Assembly: GCA_021647535.1 (NCBI GenBank) | Contig: JAKIUO010000027.1 | Coordinates: 1-20,568, forward strand | DNA: 20,568 bases | From: Hyphomicrobiaceae bacterium | Lineage (GTDB): Bacteria > Pseudomonadota > Alphaproteobacteria > Rhizobiales > JAKIUO01 | Direction of reading: 5' to 3' | Shown: positions 14,796 through 20,568 of the stretch, piece by piece | How positions within the stretch are numbered: the first letter of the stretch is position 1 | Layout: each line of letters starts with the position of its first letter | Notes under the pieces: model-generated | Told to the model about the DNA's origin: nothing | Seen by the model: only the letters and a program-made list of their open reading frames with translations | The model's database searches: none | Position numbers and translations under genes: made by a program

Positions 14796-14801
14796 TCTTG
14801 T

Positions 14802-14966
14802 CCCCTCTCCCTCAAGGGGAGAGGGTTAGGGAGAGGGAGTAAAGCTGTAAGTGGAATTTCAATATAACGCTTTAACCGGTTATTTTATCACTAAGCCATG
14901 TGTACGAAATATATGTTATTTATATAACCCCCTCTCCCCAACCCTCTCCCCGTCTGGGAGAGGGGG
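14802..14966. repeat. Repeat pair C, inverted orientation relative to A and B
   Basis: Two hairpin units of the same family: CCCTCTCCC/GGGAGAGGG at about 14803-14825 with tail GGGTTAGGGAGAGGG, and the reverse unit at 14928-14966 ending in CCCTCTCCC-cgtct-GGGAGAGGG. Unlike A and B, the tails point inward, with an ~88-bp AT-rich spacer between. It fills most of the gap between the membrane protein and the convergent ketosynthase and may act as a two-way transcript end. Confidence 0.7.
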
Positions 14967-14986
14967 TGATCAAGGGGGACCGTCTC

Positions 14987-16225
14987 CTATTTCGGCGCGG
15001 GGCCAAAAATTGCCACTGTATTCAAGCCACCAAAGGCCAGAGAATTATTCATGGTATAGGTGACTTCTTTCTCGACGCCCTTGTTAGGGGTGTAATCGAG
15101 GTCGCAATCGGGGTCTGGGTCATTCAGATTGATGGTTGGCGGGATGAAATTGTCGTGCATGGCCTTGATGCAGGCCGCACCTTCCACCAGCGATCCACCG
15201 CCCAGCATATGGCCGTGCATACTTTTCGTTGAGGAGATGGCGACAGATTTTGCCGCATCGCCAAATACCGATTTAATGGCATTGGTTTCGGTGACATCAT
15301 TGGTCTTGGTGGCTGTGCCGTGGGCATTGATATAGTCGATATCTTCGGGCTTGAGCCCTGCATCTTTAAGCGCCAGTTTCATGGCTCCAGCAGCGCCTTC
15401 GACTTTGGGGTGAACCATGTCACCCGCATCCGCCGTCATGCCAAACCCCATGACTTCGGCCAGAATAGTGGCTCCACGGGCTTTTGCGTGCTCATAGTCT
15501 TCCAGCACCATGATGCCTGACCCTTCCGAAAGGATGGTGCCGTTACGCTTCTTGGAAAAGGGAAAACAACCAGCTGGTGAAAGCACGAACAAGGCTTCCC
15601 AGGAGCGTTGGGCACCCCAGTTGAGAGAGGCTTCTGATCCCCCAGCAACACCGGCGTCAATCGCCCCGTATTTGATCATTTGATAAACGAGGCCCATGGC
15701 ATGGGAACCCGTCGCGCAGGCACTGACGACACCAAAGGTTGGCCCCGTGATATTGTACATCATCGAGACATGTGCGGCGGCAGAGCTGCCCAATGTGCGC
15801 AGCAAAGTCAGCGGATTGGTGCGCATGATCTTGTCGCGATAAAGGTCGCGATAGCCGGTTTCAAGGGTGGTCAGACCACCAGAACCCGAACCAATGATAC
15901 AGGCGGTGCGTGAACCGTCTTTTTTCAAAGTGTCGGCAATGCCGGATTGCTCGACAGCTTCCATGGCCGCTTTGGCAGCCAGCTGGGAAAAGCGGTCAGC
16001 GCGTACCACATTAATATCGCCCACGTCTTTTTGTACGTCGAAATCGTGGACTTCACCGGCTATTTTACAGCGCAGATCATCGGTTACCTCATAATAGGTG
16101 ATCGGGCCAATGCCGCTTTCGCCTTTTTTGAGGGCCGCCCAGAATTTATCGACACCGGTACCAACAGGAGAAACGACTCCCTGTCCGGTCACAACAACGC
16201 GACGTTGTTCTGCTGTTTTGCTCAT
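14987..16225 (-). CDS. Beta-ketoacyl-ACP synthase, FabF/NodE-like
   Basis: 412 residues from the chosen ATG (MSKTAEQRRVVVTGQGVVSP). A KAS II-type condensing enzyme that extends an acyl chain on an acyl carrier protein. Active site: Cys170 (SACATGSH), His302 (NAHGTATKTND), Lys334 and His339 (TKSMHGH). FabF usually has Thr two residues before the second His; here it is His337. The C-terminal blocks DPDCDLDYTPN and NAHGTATKTND resemble NodE (DPDCDLDVTPN, NAHGTGTKAND) more than housekeeping FabF. An upstream ATG at 16333 adds 36 residues that do not belong to the family. The gene follows its ACP (16370-16636) with a 144-bp gap. A role in a specialised fatty acid, such as a modified lipid or lipid A chain, is inferred; no nod genes are seen here. 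Confidence 0.9.
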   Translation of the reverse strand: MSKTAEQRRVVVTGQGVVSPVGTGVDKFWAALKKGESGIGPITYYEVTDDLRCKIAGEVHDFDVQKDVGDINVVRADRFSQLAAKAAMEAVEQSGIADTLKKDGSRTACIIGSGSGGLTTLETGYRDLYRDKIMRTNPLTLLRTLGSSAAAHVSMMYNITGPTFGVVSACATGSHAMGLVYQMIKYGAIDAGVAGGSEASLNWGAQRSWEALFVLSPAGCFPFSKKRNGTILSEGSGIMVLEDYEHAKARGATILAEVMGFGMTADAGDMVHPKVEGAAGAMKLALKDAGLKPEDIDYINAHGTATKTNDVTETNAIKSVFGDAAKSVAISSTKSMHGHMLGGGSLVEGAACIKAMHDNFIPPTINLNDPDPDCDLDYTPNKGVEKEVTYTMNNSLAFGGLNTVAIFGPAPK

Positions 16226-16369
16226 TGAATGCTTTGCCAGTTTGAAGCCGACCAGATTATTTAAGATGACCAAAGACAAGGACGGGCGATCGGCAAGCCC
16301 GCCAGCGAATTGCACGATAAAAATATCGCGCAATTCAGGTCACTTTGTTTGTTCGTCCTGTGCGTTCGC

Positions 16370-16636
16370 TCAGGCCGTTGCGTCAGAAGACTCAGCGACC
16401 AGTTCACGCACTTTATTGACGACACTGCCGACGGTATTGAAGTCACCGCTTTCTTCATTGGCATTATACGGGATTTCAATCCCGAATGTGTCTTCAATAT
16501 CGAACACGATAACAGCCAGATCAAGACTTTCAATATCCAGATCTGTCAGCTCTGTATCCATGTCGATTTCCTTGTCAGGATTCGACTTCATATTCTTTTT
16601 CAGGATCTCTACGATCTTCGTTGCTACTTCATCCAT
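16370..16636 (-). CDS. Acyl carrier protein, NodF-like
   Basis: 88 residues, strongly acidic and helical, with the 4'-phosphopantetheine attachment serine at 37 in DIESLDLAVIVFDIED. Housekeeping AcpP has DSLD followed by VELVM; the present LAVIVFDIEDTFGIEIP pattern and the TELTDLDIESL approach resemble NodF-type specialised carriers. GAGGAG lies 6 bases before the ATG. It is the first gene of a minus-strand pair with the ketosynthase, and the pairing suggests that it delivers the acyl substrate to that enzyme. Other candidates are AcpXL-type carriers for very-long-chain lipid A acids, but the DSLDF signature of AcpXL is absent. The carrier role is certain; the pathway is inferred. Confidence 0.9.
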   Translation of the reverse strand: MDEVATKIVEILKKNMKSNPDKEIDMDTELTDLDIESLDLAVIVFDIEDTFGIEIPYNANEESGDFNTVGSVVNKVRELVAESSDATA

Positions 16637-17060
16637 AATGCACTCCTCAACCCCTTTATGTTTATCTGGGGCTTACATATATACGGCACTCTACTTACCT
16701 ATAACTGCTGGATTATCAGAAATGGTAACTTATTCAAGCCGCTTTATGAAATAATCTTAATAGCTTGCAGAGTCCAGCTTTGAGTTGAACCTTGAAGCTA
16801 CATGGCTTTACCTGAAGCAACATTAAAAAAGAAAAAAGTCCATGTATAAATTTGTCGCGACCTGCAAAAATAATCAAAACCCCCATTTTTATGCGGATTT
16901 TATTTGCCTGGATAGGTGGGTTTGATGTGAAATTTAGCATGTAGCGTATGGAAGTACATGGCAAACACTGGTTTTGTGCTATGATAATTAGGCAACTGTT
17001 TGACAAACAGAGAAGAATTGCAGCGCAGGCAAATCAGAAAAAAAAGGGAGCGACCGCGAT
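16637..17060. promoter_or_regulatory. Divergent control region between the ACP and fadD genes, with four TACATG/CATGTA words
   Basis: 424 bp, AT-rich, no convincing gene. The palindromic words TACATGG (16799-16805), CCATGTA (16840-16846), CATGTA (16938-16943) and TACATGG (16955-16961) occur here. They form two inverted pairs, the second being CATGTA-11 bases-TACATG. A plausible -10 for fadD is TATGAT (16980-16985) with an extended TG before it, but the -35 is poor. The pattern suggests operators for a dimeric regulator of the divergent lipid genes (inferred). Confidence 0.4.
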
Positions 17061-18740
17061 ATGCAAGAAACCTCAAGCCAGTATCCATGGATGAAGCATT
17101 ATCCTTCAGGGCTTATATGGGACAAAATATATGTTCCGCGCAGCCTTCCTGAACTGTTTGATGAAGCGGTCGATAAATTTGGTCCAAAAACCTGCTCGGA
17201 TTTTCTTGGTCGCAGGCAAAGCTATAGCGAAATCGGTCAGCTGGTAGACCGGGCGGCCAAGGGGTTGACTGATCTTGGCATTGGCAAAGGCAGCAAGGTC
17301 GGCTTGATGCTTCCCAATAGTCCCACCTATATTATTTTTTATTATGCCATATTGAAGACCGGCGCCTGTGTGGTCAATTTCAATCCACTCTATACGGTGC
17401 GTGAGCTTAAATATCAGGTGAAGGACAGCCAAACCGAATTGATGATCACCTTTGATCTTAATCTGATGTTCGACAAAGTGGAGACCTTGCTACAAGAGGG
17501 CGTTTTGAAACGGGCTGTCATCGCCAGTTTTAGCGCGCTTTTGCCCTCTGTGAAATCCTTTTTGTTTAAAATGGTCAAGGGTAAAGAAATCGCCAAATGG
17601 CAAAAGTCTGCAGCCTTGGGCAAAATTATTGCCGCCGAACAGCTTTTGTTTAATGCCGGAGGATTTGTCAATGCGCCGATTGATCCGGCCAATGATCTGG
17701 CGGTTTTGCAATATACTGGTGGAACCACTGGTGTGCCCAAGGGAGCCATGTTGACCCATGCCAATCTGACCATCAATGTGGAACAGATCATTGACTGGGT
17801 GACAAATCTGGAGGAGGGCAAGGAGCGCATTATCGGCATTTTGCCGTTTTTTCATGTGTTTGCCATGACCACCATATTGAATTTTGGCATTTCTCATGGG
17901 GCCGAGCTGTTGCTGGTGCCAAAATTCGAGATTGACGACACCCTCAAACTGATCGGCAAGCGCAAGCCAACCGTTATGCCAGGCGTGCCGACCCTTTATA
18001 CGGCGATACTCAATCATCCCAAAATAAAAAACTATGATTTGTCCTCGCTCACGGCCTGCATTTCCGGTGGGGCTGGCCTGCCGGTAGAAATCAGAAACCA
18101 GTTTCAAGATCTGACAGGGTGCGCCCTGATCGAAGGCTATGGCCTTTCTGAAACCTCGCCCATGGCCACCGCCAACCCAATTGATGGCGCTGTGCGTGAC
18201 GGCTCCATTGGCCTGCCGGTTCCGGCAACGTCCATATCCATTCGTTCCATTGAAGACCCTAACAAGGAAATGCCGCTGACCGAATCGGGTGAAATCTGCA
18301 TCAAAGGTCCGCAGGTCATGCCCGGCTACTGGAATAAACCCGAGGCCACGGCGCAAGTCTTTGTCGATGGCTATTTCCGCACGGGCGATGTGGGCTATAT
18401 GGCGGAAGACGGCTTTATCTATATTGTTGATCGCCTCAAAGACATGATCATCGCTTCTGGCTTCAAGATATATCCCCGACAGGTCGAAGAGGCCATTTAT
18501 CGCTTTCCCGCCGTAGAAGAGGTCACAGTGATCGGTATCCCCGATGACTATCGCGGCGAAGCGCCCAAGGCCTTCATCAAGCTCAAAGAGGGACAGAGCG
18601 CGACGCAAGAAGAAATACTGGCTTTCCTGAAGGACGAAATATCAAAACTGGAAATGCCAGCGCAAATCGAATTCCGTGATGAACTGCCCAAGACGATGAT
18701 TGGCAAACTGTCTCGTAAAGAGCTGCGTGAGGAAGGTTAA
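17061..18740 (+). CDS. fadD: Long-chain fatty-acid--CoA ligase (FadD-like)
   Basis: 559 residues, the usual FadD length. It activates fatty acids as acyl-adenylates and then as CoA thioesters at the inner face of the membrane, the entry step for beta-oxidation or lipid remodelling. AMP-binding motif YTGGTTGVPKGAMLTH (218-233), substrate-gate region FFHVFAMT, GYGLSETSP, FACS signature YFRTGDVGYMAEDGFIYIVD followed by RLKDMIIASGFKIYP, and catalytic Lys in MIGKLSRKEL near the C terminus are all intact. A GGGAG lies about 10 bases before the ATG. It is divergent from the ACP-ketosynthase pair. The AMP-ligase family is certain; the long-chain assignment comes from similarity to E. coli FadD around the N-terminal PSGLIWDKIYVPRSLPELF region and the signatures above. 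Confidence 0.9.
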   Translation: MQETSSQYPWMKHYPSGLIWDKIYVPRSLPELFDEAVDKFGPKTCSDFLGRRQSYSEIGQLVDRAAKGLTDLGIGKGSKVGLMLPNSPTYIIFYYAILKTGACVVNFNPLYTVRELKYQVKDSQTELMITFDLNLMFDKVETLLQEGVLKRAVIASFSALLPSVKSFLFKMVKGKEIAKWQKSAALGKIIAAEQLLFNAGGFVNAPIDPANDLAVLQYTGGTTGVPKGAMLTHANLTINVEQIIDWVTNLEEGKERIIGILPFFHVFAMTTILNFGISHGAELLLVPKFEIDDTLKLIGKRKPTVMPGVPTLYTAILNHPKIKNYDLSSLTACISGGAGLPVEIRNQFQDLTGCALIEGYGLSETSPMATANPIDGAVRDGSIGLPVPATSISIRSIEDPNKEMPLTESGEICIKGPQVMPGYWNKPEATAQVFVDGYFRTGDVGYMAEDGFIYIVDRLKDMIIASGFKIYPRQVEEAIYRFPAVEEVTVIGIPDDYRGEAPKAFIKLKEGQSATQEEILAFLKDEISKLEMPAQIEFRDELPKTMIGKLSRKELREEG

Positions 18741-18782
18741 GGAAGAAATGCCCTCGCCGGGCGGCGTCCTATGCGGACAGCA

Positions 18783-18877
18783 GCAGGGGATGATCCCCTG
18801 CACCCCATTACGGGATGCAGCATGGTGCGAGGGAGAAAACCTTGGAGAGCAATTGGGGTCTGGGGACAAGTCCCCAG
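18783..18877. repeat. GC-rich hairpins between convergent fadD and radC
   Basis: GCAGGGGA-TGA-TCCCCTGC (18783-18801) and CTGGGGAC-AA-GTCCCCAG (18860-18877) are perfect 8-bp stems; weaker stems such as GCACC/GGTGC lie between. They fill the gap between two converging genes and may stop transcripts from both sides, although no T-run follows. They resemble the cluster at 4850-5130 in style. Confidence 0.65.
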
Positions 18878-18930
18878 CGCTGTCTGCGAAGACATTCAAA
18901 AGCGTGAGTCCATTCACAGCATTGCAAATT

Positions 18931-19836
18931 CTATATCAGCCCTAGTCCCTTGAAGCTGGCATGGCCCTCTTTGGCCAGAATAATGTGGTCGTGAACTTTG
19001 ATGCCCAACCCATTGGCGACCTTGACGATTTCCTTGGTCATTTCGATATCGCCGCGTGACGGGGTGGGGTCGCCCGAGGGGTGGTTGTGGGCGAGGATGA
19101 GGGCGGTGGCGTTGAGTTCGAGGGCGCGGCGGCAGATTTCACGCACATAGACCGGTGTGTGGTCAATGGTGCCGGTTTGCTGGACTTCATCGAGGATCAG
19201 CCGATTGCGCTTGTCGAGGAATAAAATCCTGAACTGTTCGCGCGGCTCAAAGGCCATGGCGGCGCGGCAATGGTCCAGCACCTTTGCCCATGAGGTCAGC
19301 ACGGGGCGTTTGATGACCCGACTTTTCAACAATCGTTTGGTTGAGGCACGGATCAGTGCGAATTCGCCAATAGCGGCATCTTTGATCCATTTGATCTTGC
19401 GCAACTCGCCCTCAGAGGCGTTGATGACTTCGGCAAAGCTGCCAAAGCGCTGCAATAATTCCTTGGCAATCGGTTTGGTGTCGCGGCGCGGCAGGGCGCG
19501 AAACAATATGGCTTCCAGCAACTCATAGTCGGCCAGCGCTTCGCCATCGCTTTCCAGCAATCGCTGCTTCAGTCGGTCGCGGTGGCCATGATAGTGCGGC
19601 GCTTTGTCAGCACTCTTTTTTGGCAAAGAAGGGGCGGGGAATTCGGCTGCAACATCAGGCAGTTCTATTGCGGGCAAAATCTCACCAGCGGCAGGCGAAA
19701 ACTCATCAAACAGATTGTCATCTTCTGTCAGCTCACGAGGCTCGACTGGCAGAAATCCCAGTTTTTTGGCGCTTTCGCGGACCAGCCGGGCGGCTTTGTC
19801 TTCAATTTCATCAGATGCCGGTGGTTTTTTGCTCAT
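18931..19836 (-). CDS. radC: RadC family protein (JAB/MPN domain)
   Basis: 301 residues. The JAMM metal site is complete: Glu217 (LDEV) and HNHPSGDPTPSRGD with His250, His252 and Asp263, followed by GIKVHDHIIL and the terminal FKGLGLI. The middle part (about 84-170) is the helix-hairpin-helix region (GHRDRLKQRLLE, YELLEAILF, IKWIKDAAIGEFALI). Despite the name, a DNA-repair role for RadC is not established; the catalytic fold suggests a metal-dependent isopeptidase-like hydrolase. Typical RadC proteins are ~220-230 residues; this one has an extra ~80-residue N terminus rich in acidic residues, Ala and Pro, probably disordered. It begins 19 bp after the map stop on the same strand, an arrangement common in Alphaproteobacteria, so co-transcription with map is likely. 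Confidence 0.92.
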   Translation of the reverse strand: MSKKPPASDEIEDKAARLVRESAKKLGFLPVEPRELTEDDNLFDEFSPAAGEILPAIELPDVAAEFPAPSLPKKSADKAPHYHGHRDRLKQRLLESDGEALADYELLEAILFRALPRRDTKPIAKELLQRFGSFAEVINASEGELRKIKWIKDAAIGEFALIRASTKRLLKSRVIKRPVLTSWAKVLDHCRAAMAFEPREQFRILFLDKRNRLILDEVQQTGTIDHTPVYVREICRRALELNATALILAHNHPSGDPTPSRGDIEMTKEIVKVANGLGIKVHDHIILAKEGHASFKGLGLI

Positions 19837-19855
19837 GCCGGAAACTTACAGCCAA

Positions 19856-20568
19856 TCAGCCCCGTTTATAAGGGGGGCAATCAAGATTTTTCAGACTTTT
19901 GGTGAAAATTTCGCATCCCTCATCTGTCACGGCCAAAGAATGTTCGAATTGGGCAGACAGTGATTTGTCGCGGGTCACAGCGGTCCAGCCATCCCCCAGC
20001 ACCTTCACATCGGCCCGCCCCAGATTGATCATGGGTTCGATGGTAAAGAACATGCCGGTTTTTAAGCGCGAACCCTCACCAGGATTGCCATAATGCAGAA
20101 TATTGGGCTTTGTATGGAAAACACGGCCCAGCCCATGCCCGCAAAAATCACGGACCACAGAGCAGTTTTCGGATTCGGCATAGGACTGGATGGCATGGCC
20201 AATATCGCCGGTAGTGGCGCCGTCTTTGACAACGGCAATGCCACGCATCAGGCTTTCATAGGTGATTTCGATCAGGCGCTCGGCCTTGCGCGATATTTCG
20301 CCAACCGGAAACATGCGGCTGCTGTCGCCATGCCAGCCATCCTTGATGAAGGTCACATCCAGATTGACGGTGTCGCCTTCTTTCAGTTTTTTGGCTCCAG
20401 GGATCCCATGGCAGACCACATGATTGATGGCGGTGCAGATCGAGCCTTTGAACCCGCGATAGTTGAGCGGGGCAGGGACGCAGCCATTGTCCATGGCGAA
20501 CTCGAAAACCAGCTCGTCAAGCTCATCGGTTCGGACGCCAGGGAACACATGCTCGACCAGCATAACAA
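19856..20568 (-). CDS. map: Methionine aminopeptidase type I, N terminus outside the window
   Basis: The window holds about 237 codons; the frame stays open to the right edge and the first ~20-40 residues of the enzyme lie beyond it. It removes the initiator methionine from nascent proteins in the cytosol. The five metal ligands are visible: the two Asp of LDVTFIKDGWHGDSSRMF, the His of CGHGLG, the Glu of FTIEPM and the Glu of QFEHSLAV. The substrate-site His of NHVVCHGIP is also present. The internal ATG at 20561-20563 (MLVEHVFPG) is not the real start, since homologues continue upstream. It precedes radC with a 19-bp gap. Confidence 0.95.
   Translation of the reverse strand, partial: VMLVEHVFPGVRTDELDELVFEFAMDNGCVPAPLNYRGFKGSICTAINHVVCHGIPGAKKLKEGDTVNLDVTFIKDGWHGDSSRMFPVGEISRKAERLIEITYESLMRGIAVVKDGATTGDIGHAIQSYAESENCSVVRDFCGHGLGRVFHTKPNILHYGNPGEGSRLKTGMFFTIEPMINLGRADVKVLGDGWTAVTRDKSLSAQFEHSLAVTDEGCEIFTKSLKNLDCPPYKRG

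Noticed and set aside
17490..18608. 372-codon minus-strand frame inside fadD
   Set aside because: Antisense to a complete ligase with all motifs; no recognisable product.

Overview
The window reads as one stretch of chromosome from an alphaproteobacterium of medium GC content. The evidence is: an ArsR/methyltransferase regulator followed by metF and a metH split into two genes, a map-radC pair, a NodF/NodE-like acyl carrier protein and ketosynthase pair, and several families of GC-rich palindromic intergenic repeats. I cannot place the order or genus. The first ~370 bases are clearly more AT-rich and hold a HisB-like fragment that does not resemble the rest in composition.

Layout. 1-370 (minus): a signal-peptide-like leader joined in frame to the C-terminal part of a histidinol-phosphatase domain, running off the left edge. 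608-4773 (minus): RNA helicase RhlE, a small exported protein, an alpha/beta hydrolase with a lipoprotein signal, and the peroxide-stress protein YaaA. 4774-5159: a gap packed with short palindromes. 5160-7417 (minus): a U32-family protein with an Fe-S type cysteine set, and an unrecognised protein with a possible degenerate receiver fold. 7563-14795 (plus): the methionine locus, with an ArsR-methyltransferase regulator, metF, metH part 1 (homocysteine module), a small Cys/His protein, a broken DUF559 nuclease gene between two paired-palindrome elements, metH part 2 (folate, cobalamin and reactivation modules), and a small membrane protein. 14802-14966: a third repeat pair. 14987-16636 (minus): ACP and ketosynthase. 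17061-18740 (plus): a FadD-like acyl-CoA ligase. 18741-18930: another palindrome cluster. 18931-20568 (minus): radC and the start-less map gene.

How the genes work together. MetF makes 5-methyltetrahydrofolate. The two MetH polypeptides together would use it to methylate homocysteine to methionine. The regulator, whose C-terminal domain looks able to bind SAM or S-adenosylhomocysteine, probably controls the locus; a perfect ATATAAAG/CTTTATAT palindrome lies over its start codon. ACP and ketosynthase probably build a specialised acyl chain, and the divergent FadD activates fatty acids.

Most unusual part: 10.63-11.76 kb. MetH is cut at the linker between its homocysteine and folate modules by ~1.1 kb holding a small gene and a DUF559 restriction-like nuclease pseudogene. 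The nuclease lies between two related ~130-140 bp elements with near-perfect terminal inverted repeats. The same 11-bp word, GGGTGAGGGGG, supplies the stop codon of metH part 1 and the ribosome-binding-like stretch of metH part 2. This suggests that a repeat-plus-nuclease mobile unit shaped the split.
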